The notes below the pieces were generated by a model, which saw nothing but the letters and a program-made list of their open reading frames with translations, had not been told where the DNA came from and did not search any database. The translations under genes were made by a program, and so were the position numbers. A stretch of DNA of 61,069 bases from JAAAOZ01 sp964496595 (GTDB lineage Bacteria > Chloroflexota > Anaerolineae > B4-G1 > SLSP01): NCBI GenBank assembly GCA_964496595.1, contig CAZCAI010000008.1, positions 1-61,069 of the forward strand. Direction: 5' to 3'. Numbering within the stretch: the stretch's first letter is position 1; each line of letters begins with the position of its first letter. Positions 44,977 to 53,308 of the stretch are shown piece after piece.

Positions 44977-46245
44977 CTACTGCTTAACGATTTCCACACC
45001 TTCTAAGACATCGGGATCGGGTGCAGCCGGATCGCCCACCGCGAGGCGGGTCAGTTCCTGCGCTACATCTATGCCCTCGACGACCTCCCCGATCAGCGGG
45101 AATTGGCCGTTCAACTGAGCCGCCTGTTCGCCCAAGCTGATGAAGAATTGACCGTTGCCCAACATACCTATGTAGCCAGCGCCGGGAAAGTTTCCACTTT
45201 CCATCTCGCCATCGCAGTAGTAGCCTGGATAGCCAATGCTGGAGTTACTGGGATCGCCGGTGACGGCGACGAAGTCATCCTGCACGAAGAAGAAATTTGA
45301 TCCTTCGTACCACTCCTCTTGGGAGAGGAAGATGAAGTTGTTGACGTGGGTGGGCGCGGATTGAGGCAACAGATTGATGACGATGTCGCCCGCTGTGGTC
45401 TTCAGCGTGGCTTGATAGGTTGCATCTTCATCGATGGTCATCTCTGGCGCGGCATCGAAGAAGATTTCTTCTTGTTCAGCTAAGAACTCTTTAAACATTT
45501 GCAATCCGGCGTAGGAAAGCCCGAGATCGGAGGGATAAAGAGTATCATCGTAGATAAAGGTGGGGGTGCCCGGTAGACCCAGCGCTTGCGATTCCTGGTA
45601 TTGAACTTCGATTTTATCTCGATAGGTTCCCTCTTCTAAGGCCGTTTCAAATTCCTCTACATCCAGATCCAGCTCGTCGGCGTACTCGATCATCTTTTCG
45701 CGAGCCTCTTCCTCCGAGAGCTGCTCCCACTCCGCCTTCTTCTCGAAGAGCATATCGTGCATTTCCCAGAATTTGCCCTGAACGCCGGCGGCCTCGGCGG
45801 CCTCGGCGGTGATGAAAGCCTTGTCGTGGAAATCCAGCGGGAAGTGACGATAGACCAACCGAACTTCGGGATTCTCGTCCAGGAATTGTTGCAGCACAGG
45901 CGCTAACGCGCCACAGCCGGGACATTGGAAATCGGAGTACTCATAGATGGTGAGTTCGGCATCCTCGGCGCTGGCGCCTTTGACCCAGTCTGTGTCATCG
46001 ACAGGGCGTACGTCTAATTCCGGCAAGGGTTGCTCGGTGCAAACCCCGATGCTTTGCGGTGTAGAGACCTCACCTGATTCAGGTGCTGGTTCAATCTCTT
46101 CGGTTGCTTCTTCCTCTGCGGGGACAGGTTCACTTGCGCCCGTCGCTGTTGGAACCGGGTCCGCCGCCGGCGCTTGTCCACATGCTCCCACAATAAAGAT
46201 AACGGCTAATAGCATAGCCGCCCGTAACCACGTTATGCGATACAT
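44977..46245 (-). CDS. DsbA-like thioredoxin and cyclophilin-like fusion lipoprotein
   Basis: Encodes 422 residues. The lipobox IVGAC predicts lipidation at Cys22, followed by an acidic Pro/Glu linker. Residues 85-260 are a DsbA-type thioredoxin domain with active-site CPGC (Cys108, Cys111) in YSDFQCPGC and a cis-Pro loop GLPGTPTF. Residues 270-422 resemble a cyclophilin-type prolyl isomerase (TTAGDIVINLLPQSAPTHVNNF), but the catalytic FHR block reads FFF and the Gln-Gly-Gly motif reads VTGDP, so isomerase activity is doubtful. A joint role in extracytoplasmic protein folding is suggested. AAGGAGTG precedes the ATG. Confidence 0.88.
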   Translation of the reverse strand: MYRITWLRAAMLLAVIFIVGACGQAPAADPVPTATGASEPVPAEEEATEEIEPAPESGEVSTPQSIGVCTEQPLPELDVRPVDDTDWVKGASAEDAELTIYEYSDFQCPGCGALAPVLQQFLDENPEVRLVYRHFPLDFHDKAFITAEAAEAAGVQGKFWEMHDMLFEKKAEWEQLSEEEAREKMIEYADELDLDVEEFETALEEGTYRDKIEVQYQESQALGLPGTPTFIYDDTLYPSDLGLSYAGLQMFKEFLAEQEEIFFDAAPEMTIDEDATYQATLKTTAGDIVINLLPQSAPTHVNNFIFLSQEEWYEGSNFFFVQDDFVAVTGDPSNSSIGYPGYYCDGEMESGNFPGAGYIGMLGNGQFFISLGEQAAQLNGQFPLIGEVVEGIDVAQELTRLAVGDPAAPDPDVLEGVEIVKQ

Positions 46246-46420
46246 TTGTGTTCACTCCTTAACTTAACTAAGAACTTGCCAGTATTATAGCATCTTATCT
46301 ATTTAAATCAAAGGTTTCCACTTTTTATGGCCTTAACCCGAAAAGACATTGTCAATTCGATAGCCTTTGGTAAGATAGTAGCAGCGAGATCAAAGTTATA
46401 CGACAAATTGGAGTAACGTT

Positions 46421-47866
46421 ATGCCACCCACCTGGTTATGGGGATATTTATTACCTCTTGGAGTGTTGATGGTGATCTGGGGCGGATTGTCGCCCCAGAA
46501 AGCGCGGCGCGTCACGCCGTTAGCGGCGCTGACCCTGGCGCTAGCAATTTTAGGATATTGGGCCGTGGGCTTTGCGTTGCACATGGGCGGCGCGCATGCC
46601 GTCAACCCGGAAAATGTTGAATTGGCGGGATTGGATCGCCTCTTCGCGCCGGCCGGTCAAGGCTGGGGCTGGTTCGGCCTGGCGGGGTTTTTCCTCACCG
46701 GCGATGAGATCACGCCGACGGCGCTGGGATTATTCTTGGCCTACCTGCCTCTGATCGCTACGAGCGTGTTGGTGCTCGTGCTGGCGCTCTCCGAGGCGCA
46801 GCGCTGGTTGATGGCGCTCGCCGGCCTGCTGGCCGGGACGGTGATTATTCCCGTCGCAGCGTGCTGGATGTGGGGCAGCGGCTGGCTGGCTCATCTGGGC
46901 GCTACGATGGGCCTGGGCCATGGCTTCGTGGACTTTGGCGGCAGCGCCTTGATATTATGGCTGCCGGCCACGGTCGGATTGGGCATCTTGCTGCTCCATG
47001 GCCGGCGCGAACCTGCACCGCCCCAACAACCGCCGCCCGTCTATTTCCCACTGCTGGCAAACGTGGGCGCGCTGCTCGCGGGCCTGGGCTGGATGGGATG
47101 GACGTTAGCGCAGCCGTTCCATACCTTTGGCGCGACTTGGGATTGGCATCGCGCCGCCGTGAATATCCTGTTGGGCGCCGCCGGATCGGTGCTGACCTCA
47201 CAGCTCTATGCGTGGCTGGTGACCGGCGAGATCGAGCCGCTGATGTCCGCGCGGGGCATCGTCGCGGGCTGGGGCGCGATCCTGGCCGGCGCGCCTTTCG
47301 TCCCGCCGTGGGCTGCCGTGATTATCGGGCTGCTGGCGGGGATCCTCTCGCCGCTGGCGCTCTACGCAGCGGAGACCTACCTTCATCTGCGCGATACGGC
47401 CGCTGCGATCACCTTGGGGCTGGTGGGCGGCTTGTGGGGGACGTTAGCCGTGGCCCTCTTCGCCGACGGGCGTTGGGGCCAGGGCTGGAATCGGATTGCG
47501 CCCTACACGGGGAGCGGCGAATCGCTGCTCGGCGTCGCGGGGATCTTCACCGGCGGCGGCAGCGAGCAACTCATCGCGCAGGTGGTGGGGCTGGTGGCAT
47601 TGGGGACGTGGGGCCTACTCTGGGGCGCGATCCTGGGCTTCATCGCCCATCCGAGCCTGCCCCAACTTAAGCTCCCGGCGGGGATGCAGACGGCAATAGC
47701 GGGCCTTGCATCATCATCTGACGAGGAAGAAACTCCCGTCGGGGAGGAAGTAGAAGGGGGAAGGGGCGAAGAAGCGCCGGCGCCGGTTGCATCCGAATCC
47801 GAAGAGGAAGAGATACCCATCGCAGCGCCGCAAGCGACCGCAGAAGCAGCGGAAGGAGAAGTTTAA
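46421..47866 (+). CDS. Divergent ammonium-transporter-like membrane protein
   Basis: Encodes 481 residues with about eleven membrane segments. The topology and the blocks GHGFVDFGGSALILW and GLVGGLWGTLAVALFADG resemble Amt transporters (DFAGxTVVH and GGxxGAL regions). However, the two pore histidines of Amt are not present: the first is replaced in DFGGSALIL and the second in DTAAAITLGLVGG. The C terminus (420-481) is a very acidic Glu/Ala/Pro tail of a kind not seen in typical Amt. Its stop is immediately followed by the rsmD start, so they are co-transcribed. It could be a non-ammonium channel or a sensor. No glnB-type gene is adjacent. Confidence 0.7.
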   Translation: MPPTWLWGYLLPLGVLMVIWGGLSPQKARRVTPLAALTLALAILGYWAVGFALHMGGAHAVNPENVELAGLDRLFAPAGQGWGWFGLAGFFLTGDEITPTALGLFLAYLPLIATSVLVLVLALSEAQRWLMALAGLLAGTVIIPVAACWMWGSGWLAHLGATMGLGHGFVDFGGSALILWLPATVGLGILLLHGRREPAPPQQPPPVYFPLLANVGALLAGLGWMGWTLAQPFHTFGATWDWHRAAVNILLGAAGSVLTSQLYAWLVTGEIEPLMSARGIVAGWGAILAGAPFVPPWAAVIIGLLAGILSPLALYAAETYLHLRDTAAAITLGLVGGLWGTLAVALFADGRWGQGWNRIAPYTGSGESLLGVAGIFTGGGSEQLIAQVVGLVALGTWGLLWGAILGFIAHPSLPQLKLPAGMQTAIAGLASSSDEEETPVGEEVEGGRGEEAPAPVASESEEEEIPIAAPQATAEAAEGEV

Positions 47867-48448
47867 ATGCGCGTGATCGCCGGCAAGGCCAAAGGACGCA
47901 CATTATACTCGGTGCGCGGCCCGGGCACCCGCCCGATAACCGATCGCGCCAAGACCGCGCTCTTCAGCATCTTAGGCGCGCCGCTGGTGGATAGCGCTTT
48001 CTTGGATCTCTTCGCGGGGACGGGCCAGGTGGGCATCGAGGCGCTCAGTCGCGGCGCTCAGCAAGTGGTCTTCGTGGAGATTGGGGCGAGCGCCCTGCGG
48101 GCCATCCGCGCCAATTTGGAGGTCACGGAACTGACATCGGGCGCCGAGGTTGTCCGCGAGGATGTCTTCAAATTTCTTCAGCGCGAACCGACGCCCTTTG
48201 ATTACATCTACATCGCGCCACCCCAATATCGCGAGCTATGGCGCCAGACCCTCAAGATGCTTGATCAATACCCCGGATGGTTAGAAGACGATGGTTGGGC
48301 CATTGTCCAGATCGACCCGTTAGAATATGAGCCGTTGGAACTCCAAAACCTGGAGCTATTCGATCAACGGGAGTATGGCGGTGTGATGTTGTGTTTCTAC
48401 TGGAAAAAAGCCCCTGCCGCAGATAACGCCGGGTCTGGCGCGGCGTAA
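47867..48448 (+). CDS. rsmD: 16S rRNA guanine-N2 methyltransferase RsmD
   Basis: Encodes 193 residues and begins directly after the previous stop codon. The N-terminal MRVIAGKAKGR and TRPITDRAKTALFSIL blocks and the SAM-binding loop DLFAGTGQVGIEALSRGA are typical. The catalytic (D/N)PPY motif reads APPQY (in YIYIAPPQY), a variant that I have seen associated with some lineages but which removes the first acidic/amide residue. Methylates G966 of 16S rRNA during 30S assembly. Confidence 0.9.
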   Translation: MRVIAGKAKGRTLYSVRGPGTRPITDRAKTALFSILGAPLVDSAFLDLFAGTGQVGIEALSRGAQQVVFVEIGASALRAIRANLEVTELTSGAEVVREDVFKFLQREPTPFDYIYIAPPQYRELWRQTLKMLDQYPGWLEDDGWAIVQIDPLEYEPLELQNLELFDQREYGGVMLCFYWKKAPAADNAGSGAA

Positions 48449-48469
48449 CCTCAACGTTTCGACTATCCG

Positions 48470-48614
48470 ACTAGTACAGCGCAGCATAAATGGCCCCCCA
48501 GTTAAATTTGCTCCAAGGGGATCGTGGATCCCCGTTCCGACGTAGCGTCGCGGATCTGACGATCCGCTCCGAGCGTAGCTAACTGGGGAGGAACTTCCGC
48601 CGAGGTGTACTAGT
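48470..48614. repeat. Multi-stem palindromic element
   Basis: Outer stem ACTAGTAC (48470-48477) with GTACTAGT (48607-48614); second stem CCCCAGTTA (48496-48504) with TAACTGGGG (48580-48588). Inside, hairpins GGGGATC/GATCCCC (48517-48533), CGACG/CGTCG (48538-48550) and GCGGATC/GATCCGC (48550-48567) give a cloverleaf-like fold. It occupies the space between rsmD and the response-regulator gene and matches no RNA family I know. Confidence 0.65.
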
Positions 48615-48651
48615 TGCTAAGTACTCCCCTGGAGTCCTTTGGAGTCCTTCA

Positions 48652-49443
48652 TTGAAGCAAAAGCAAAAGCAAAAGCAAAAGCAAAAGCAAAAGCGAAAAC
48701 AGAAGCGGCACACCATTTTATTTTTAGAACGACATCGGACGACTCGGCGCGCTTTGCTGCCCGGCCTCAAACAGCAATATGAGGTTATCGTGGCTAATAC
48801 GCGCAAGGATGCGATGCGCCATTTCCTGGCAGCGTCGCCGGATCTGATCCTGATCGATGTGCCGGGCATTCGCTTCAGCGTCGAACGCTTCTGCGAGGAC
48901 ATCCGCGCAGAGGATGTCGGCGTCTTGCTCTTCCTGCTGTTAGATGCGGCGACGCGCATCGAGGATATGCCGCCGGTCAATGGCTATCTCCGCCACGAGG
49001 TTTCCCTGCGCCAACTGCTTTCCCGGCTGGATCGCCTCTTTCCTGGTCGCATGGGAGAGGTAATCGAATGGCAAGGATTGCGCGTTGATCCGAGAGAATA
49101 TCTGCTAAGCTGGCAAGAGCAACAAGTGGCGCTGACGCCGAAGCAGACGAAGTTGATGATCTCGTTCTTGCGCTCGCCGGATCAGACGCTCTCGCGCGCC
49201 CGCTTGATGCAGGAGGTGTGGGGCACGGACTACCTGGAGGATACCCGCACGCTGAGCGTGCACGTTCATTGGGTGCGCCAAGCGTTGCGTCAATTGGACG
49301 TCCCCTTCGAGATTGAGACGCGGCGCGGCGTTGGCTATCGCCTCAACGCCAATGAAGAAGACGATGAAGATGAAAATGAAGATGAATCGTCGTCAGAAGA
49401 AGAAGAGGTTTCTCCCTCGTCGGACGCCGCTGGATCAGATTAA
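48652..49443 (+). CDS. OmpR-type winged-helix regulator with a degenerate receiver and (Lys-Gln)n N terminus
   Basis: Encodes 263 residues if the TTG at 48652 is used, with GGAG seven bases ahead; there is no ATG before the receiver. The first 13 residues are Lys-Gln repeats. The receiver-like domain (about 20-118) has DLILIDVPG in the phosphoacceptor position but lacks the acidic pair (LERHRT) and the conserved Lys, so it is probably not controlled by phosphorylation. The DNA-binding domain (about 128-230) is complete (TPKQTKLMISFLRSPDQ, TRRGVGYRLN). The C terminus is a Glu/Asp/Ser tail. No kinase is adjacent. Confidence 0.8.
   Translation: MKQKQKQKQKQKQKRKQKRHTILFLERHRTTRRALLPGLKQQYEVIVANTRKDAMRHFLAASPDLILIDVPGIRFSVERFCEDIRAEDVGVLLFLLLDAATRIEDMPPVNGYLRHEVSLRQLLSRLDRLFPGRMGEVIEWQGLRVDPREYLLSWQEQQVALTPKQTKLMISFLRSPDQTLSRARLMQEVWGTDYLEDTRTLSVHVHWVRQALRQLDVPFEIETRRGVGYRLNANEEDDEDENEDESSSEEEEVSPSSDAAGSD
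48654..48693 (+). repeat. AAGCAA hexanucleotide microsatellite at the gene start
   Basis: Six or more near-perfect AAGCAA units encode the Lys-Gln tract of the regulator. The six-base unit keeps frame whatever the copy number. Confidence 0.9.
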
Positions 49444-49457
49444 GCCTCGCGCAGCAA

Positions 49458-49910
49458 TCAGTTTTCCTCCGATAGCTGCGAGGTACAGTTCGGGCAGCGC
49501 GTGGCCTGGATCGGAATCTGAGTGAAGCAGTAGGGGCATTCCTTCGTTGTGGGCGCCGGCTGTTCCTCTTCGGCCTTCTCTTTTGCTCTCATCTGATTGA
49601 TGCGACTCACCAGCAAGAACATCACCCACGCGACGATGATGAAGCTGATGATGTTGTTGATAAAAATACCGTAGTTGATCGTCGCCGCGCCGGCCTCCTG
49701 CGCTTTCGCTAACGACTCGTAGGTTCCCCCGGAGAGGTTGATGTATAGATTGGCGAAGTCCACGCGCCCCAAGACCAGGCCAATCGGCGGCATGATAATG
49801 TCGTTGACCAACGACTGGACGATGGCGTTGAACGCTCCACCCAAGATGATGCCTACCGCCATATCGATCACATTGCCGCGCATCGCGAACTCTTTGAATT
49901 CTTTCCACAT
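49458..49910 (-). CDS. mscL: Large-conductance mechanosensitive channel with C-terminal zinc ribbon
   Basis: Encodes 150 residues. The start at 49910 has AAAGGAG eight bases ahead and gives the usual WKEFKEFAMRGNVIDMAVGI-like N terminus (first TM about 15-40); the second TM is at about 70-95. MscL opens on membrane tension during osmotic downshock. After residue 110 there is an added linker and a ribbon with two CxxC pairs (CPYCF and CPNCT), not present in classical MscL, which could bind zinc in the cytoplasm. It lies 49 bp after the propeller lipoprotein gene on the same strand. Confidence 0.93.
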   Translation of the reverse strand: MWKEFKEFAMRGNVIDMAVGIILGGAFNAIVQSLVNDIIMPPIGLVLGRVDFANLYINLSGGTYESLAKAQEAGAATINYGIFINNIISFIIVAWVMFLLVSRINQMRAKEKAEEEQPAPTTKECPYCFTQIPIQATRCPNCTSQLSEEN

Positions 49911-49959
49911 GTTGAAAGCTCCTTTCGTTGTGTCGATGTTGTGTAAGTACCCCTCGATT

Positions 49960-51435
49960 TTACCGCCATTGCAAGACCAGGCGACTGCGTCTAGCGCCAT
50001 CCAGCGAAGTGTACAGGATCGTCTGGCCTTCTATAACTATCACATCCGCATGTCCCAATCCGATGTTGCCCGGCAGATCGATTAAAATGGGGTTGTGCGG
50101 AAACTTCTCCCACGGCCCATCGATGCGCGCCTCCACGCTGCGCGCCAATCCCAGCCCAAATTGTGTGTCGCCGGGATCGTTGGGGCCAGGCCCACGCACG
50201 CCCTCGTAGAGCATGTAATACCGGTCGCCGACTTTCTGCACCTCGGCGGAGCTGATCGTCCGAAAATCGAAGTGCGGATTGGCTGTGTGATCGTTAGCTG
50301 TCTCTGGGCCATAGGTCGGCGCGCCGGTGAAGAGCGGATTGTGCGCGCAGCGTTGAAAAGTCTCCGCCGGTTGCGTCACCGATCCGACGTAGCAGCCCAT
50401 CGCGCCGGGGTTCTGGCCCAGCCCTACGAAAACGTAGATGCGCCCGCCTTCGACGTGGATGCCCGGCGGCCCGCCCGCCAGACATTCATAATCGTAGGGC
50501 ACATAGGGATGCTCCCCGATGCGCTCCTCCGGACGACAGCCGCGCAGCCACAGCTTCCAGATGCCGCTATCGGCGACCTTCTCCATCGGCGTCCACGCGA
50601 TGCCATCAAGCGAACGTCGCAATCGCGCCCGCCCACGATATTCGTACACCATAAAGAGCTGCGCGCCGTTGTACGCGATCCGGGGATATTGTTGCTGGTC
50701 GATGTGATCGCGCTCCGACTCGCACGGACACGCCGCGCATGGGAGTAGGCATTGGGGAGGCTGGGACCCGATCTGAAAGGTGTATCCGCCGTCGTAGCTC
50801 CGATAGATGACGACACAACCGGGAAACGGCGCTGGCGCGCCGCAGTGATCCATCACATTAGCGGAGCGGGCGCTCGCGTGGACGTAGGCCCACAACTCGC
50901 CGCTGCGCATCACGAGGGTATCGGATTCGCCCATCGGTAGGCCGGTATCGACCACATCAACGACGAAGCCCGCGCGCCCCTCCCAAAAATCCGCCAGTGT
51001 GGGATGCCCGTACAGCCCCGGTGTCTGCGGGATGATCAAATTGGACGCTGGCGTCGCTGTGGCGGTCAGCGTGGATGCCGGCGTCGTGGTAGGAGAGGCG
51101 GGAACAGTCGGCGTCGCTGTGGGCGTCGCGGTTGCGGTGGCTGTAGGCGTAGGCGTGGCTGTCTGTGTTGCAGTGGCCGTGGGGGTCGGTGTCAGCGTCG
51201 ATGTCGGCGTTGGCGTAGCTGTAGCCGTAGCTGTAGCCGTAGCTGTAGCCGTAGCCGTAGCCGTAGCCGTAGGCGCTGTGGTCGATGTGGGTGTCGTAGT
51301 CGCGAGGAGTGTTGGGGACGCCATTATAATTGCGGTGAGGCTCTCCAGAAGCGACGCCCCGGTCGCTGATTGACACGCCGTCATCAGCACTAAGAGCAGC
51401 AAGCAAGGGATCAGCCTGCGGGTGGAACTTTTCAT
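49960..51435 (-). CDS. Lipoprotein with Thr/Pro-Ala linker and beta-propeller-like domain
   Basis: Encodes 491 residues. The lipobox LMTAC predicts lipidation at Cys21. Residues 45-135 are an extreme Thr-Ala/Pro-Thr linker. The remainder (150-491) resembles five-bladed propeller proteins of the sialidase/GH43-like group (RSYDGGYTF, RRSLDGIAW, YYMLYEGVRG, KFPHNPIL), but no full catalytic triad can be assigned. A cysteine-rich patch (CLLPCAACPCESE) lies near 230. It starts 9 bp after the LysM gene stop and is thus translationally coupled. Probably a surface glycan-binding or hydrolytic protein. Confidence 0.75.
   Translation of the reverse strand: MKSSTRRLIPCLLLLVLMTACQSATGASLLESLTAIIMASPTLLATTTPTSTTAPTATATATATATATATATATPTPTSTLTPTPTATATQTATPTPTATATATPTATPTVPASPTTTPASTLTATATPASNLIIPQTPGLYGHPTLADFWEGRAGFVVDVVDTGLPMGESDTLVMRSGELWAYVHASARSANVMDHCGAPAPFPGCVVIYRSYDGGYTFQIGSQPPQCLLPCAACPCESERDHIDQQQYPRIAYNGAQLFMVYEYRGRARLRRSLDGIAWTPMEKVADSGIWKLWLRGCRPEERIGEHPYVPYDYECLAGGPPGIHVEGGRIYVFVGLGQNPGAMGCYVGSVTQPAETFQRCAHNPLFTGAPTYGPETANDHTANPHFDFRTISSAEVQKVGDRYYMLYEGVRGPGPNDPGDTQFGLGLARSVEARIDGPWEKFPHNPILIDLPGNIGLGHADVIVIEGQTILYTSLDGARRSRLVLQWR
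51215..51272. repeat. GTAGCC/GTAGCT hexamer microsatellite in the linker
   Basis: About nine tandem hexamers encode Thr-Ala pairs in the lipoprotein linker. Frame-preserving, so slippage alters linker length only. Confidence 0.85.
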
Positions 51436-51444
51436 CAGCCAAAT

Positions 51445-52500
51445 TCAGGGCGTTGGTGAGGGCGAGGGCATTGGCGTGGGTGTGAGGGGCGGTGTTGTAG
51501 CAGTTGGCGTGGGCGTCGCGGGAGATAACGTAGCGGTCGGCGAGGGCGTTGGGGTCGACGTCGATGTCGGCGCGGTTGGCGTGGGCGTGGGCGTGAGCGA
51601 GGGCGTCGCAGTGCCAAGCGTGGGTGTGGGGGTGATGGATATCGTGCCGGTCGGGGTCGGTGACGGTGTCTGCGTTGGGGCTTCTGGCGTCGCCGTGGGG
51701 GTAGGCGTGGGCGTTATAGAGGTCGGCGTCGCCGTGACGGTGATCGAGGGCGTGGCTGTTGCCGTGGGCGTCGGGGTAAGCGTCCTCGGCGCTGCTGTCG
51801 GCGTCGCCGAGGGCGTGGGAGACGGCGTGAGAGATGGCGTGAGAGATGGCGTCGGCGTCTGGGTTGGTGTATGGGTCGGCCAGACAGCGATTTCCGGCGG
51901 GAGATAGAGCGCTTGTCCCGCGTAGAGCGTTTCTCCTGCGCTCATGCAGTTGGCCCGGCGAATTGCATCGACCGTCGTGCCGTAGCGCACGGAGAGGCTG
52001 TAGAGCGTATCGCCCGGCTGGACGTAAGCAATCCGCCAGTGGGACGGCGGGCCACACGGCTCGATCTCCTCCGTTGGGGGCGGCCCAAATGCAATCGGCG
52101 GCAAATAGATGATGTCCCCCGGTTGCAAGTCCATCGTGGTCAAGCAATTCGCTTGCGCGAGGCGATTAGCCGTGATCTGGGCCGTCCAGGCCAGCGTGTA
52201 AATCGAATCGCCGGCGCGAACTTCGTAGGGTTGCCACCCCGCTGGCGGCGGACATGCTTCCTCAGTCGGTGTGGCGGGAGTGTCCGGCGATGGCGTGCCC
52301 GGTGTGGGGGAGGGCCGAGGCGTGACTGGCGCCAGCGTGGGGTAGAGGGTCGGTGTGGGAATTTGAAGGCGGCGCGTCGGACGTTGCACCACCAGGGCGG
52401 GGTCCAGTTGGCTCAGGCCCACGCTGCCCAGCACAACCCCGAGGATGAGCAACCCTCCAAACAACACGCTGAGCAATCGCAGGAGTGATGAATAGTTCAC
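51445..52500 (-). CDS. Membrane-anchored protein with two LysM domains and a long Pro/Thr C-terminal tail
   Basis: Encodes 351 residues from GTG, one base after the upstream stop. One N-terminal membrane helix (about 9-29) anchors it. Two LysM domains lie at about 91-134 (YEVRAGDSIYTLAW) and 156-200 (AYVQPGDTLYSLSV), each with extra cysteines (Cys83, Cys119, Cys149, Cys184) that may form disulfides. Residues 208-351 are almost only Pro, Thr, Ala and Ser. A tail ending the protein, rather than linking domains, is unusual and may span or decorate the wall. Confidence 0.85.
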   Translation of the reverse strand: MNYSSLLRLLSVLFGGLLILGVVLGSVGLSQLDPALVVQRPTRRLQIPTPTLYPTLAPVTPRPSPTPGTPSPDTPATPTEEACPPPAGWQPYEVRAGDSIYTLAWTAQITANRLAQANCLTTMDLQPGDIIYLPPIAFGPPPTEEIEPCGPPSHWRIAYVQPGDTLYSLSVRYGTTVDAIRRANCMSAGETLYAGQALYLPPEIAVWPTHTPTQTPTPSLTPSLTPSPTPSATPTAAPRTLTPTPTATATPSITVTATPTSITPTPTPTATPEAPTQTPSPTPTGTISITPTPTLGTATPSLTPTPTPTAPTSTSTPTPSPTATLSPATPTPTATTPPLTPTPMPSPSPTP

Positions 52501-52501
52501 G

Positions 52502-53308
52502 TCAGGCCTTCCCTTGGACTTCTTCGTCGATCTCGGCTCGTGGCAGGAAGAACGAGAGCGCTGTATGACTCATGGCGGCGCTTTCGATATCGATGACGCC
52601 ATCGAGCTTCTTCATAATGCGGCGGATGATAATAAGTTCGAGGCGGTCATATTTTTCAAACATCTCTTGCTGTTTTCTGTGCGTGAGGGGGTTATGGTGA
52701 TCCCAAGCCCAGAAACGGATCCGGCCCTCCGCGCCCGTAACTGGCGGGGCGCATGGCGCTTCGAGCGCCGGCGGCGCACCAAACCCCAACTCTATGCGTG
52801 GGGGCTGCCCGGCGTGGAGGATGAGGTTGCGCAGATAGATGTACCAAATTTCCTCGATCAGCGTCGCGTTGCCCACCGCGATGGGCCAGATCTCTGGCGC
52901 GATGATTTCGGCTTGATGGCGCTCAATCAGGCGTGTGAGGCGATCTTGTACCTCATCCACGACGCCGGCCATATTCAACGGCTCGCGCGTCACCCGCTTT
53001 TGGGATTGCAGGGCATGTAACAGTAACAGCGCGTCCACGATGTAGTTGGCTTTGTAGGCACGTTGCGCGATCAGATGTAGATAACGGTCACGCTCTTCAT
53101 CCGATAGCACAGGATAGATTTGTTCGAGTACGTCGGAGAAACTGCCGATCAATCCCAACGAGTTTTGAATATCAAAGGTCATGACATGCGTCATCACACT
53201 CAAGATCTCATTGTTCGATTGATAGCGTGTTTCTAAATTAGAAACACGCTTGCGCAATGCATTGATCTCCTCGATGAGTTCTTCCTTAGACTTCTCAGAA
53301 TCCTGCAT
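52502..53308 (-). CDS. Degenerate histidine-kinase-like protein
   Basis: Encodes 268 residues. A coiled coil (5-35) precedes a dimerisation-like helix pair and an ATPase-like fold. In the phosphoacceptor helix the sequence VMTFDIQNSLG has Phe where kinases have His. The N box remnant is EEIWYIYLRNLILHAG, and the ATP lid reads WDHHNPLTHRKQQEMFEKYDR (quoted in part: WDHHNPLTHRKQ), without the Gly motifs. It is therefore unlikely to be an active kinase and may be a structural or sensory pseudo-kinase. First gene of a four-gene operon with LysM, propeller and MscL genes. Confidence 0.75.
   Translation of the reverse strand: MQDSEKSKEELIEEINALRKRVSNLETRYQSNNEILSVMTHVMTFDIQNSLGLIGSFSDVLEQIYPVLSDEERDRYLHLIAQRAYKANYIVDALLLLHALQSQKRVTREPLNMAGVVDEVQDRLTRLIERHQAEIIAPEIWPIAVGNATLIEEIWYIYLRNLILHAGQPPRIELGFGAPPALEAPCAPPVTGAEGRIRFWAWDHHNPLTHRKQQEMFEKYDRLELIIIRRIMKKLDGVIDIESAAMSHTALSFFLPRAEIDEEVQGKA

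Noticed and set aside
44821..45006. Small plus-strand open frames opposite the end of the DsbA fusion gene
   Set aside because: They have no ribosome-binding site, no similarity, and lie in a degenerate repeat region.
50957..52147. 396-residue open frame overlapping the LysM and propeller lipoprotein genes on the same strand
   Set aside because: It is an alternative frame through Pro/Thr repeat DNA (Asp/His/Ala-rich), with no ribosome-binding site, and it would conflict with two genes showing lipobox and LysM domains.
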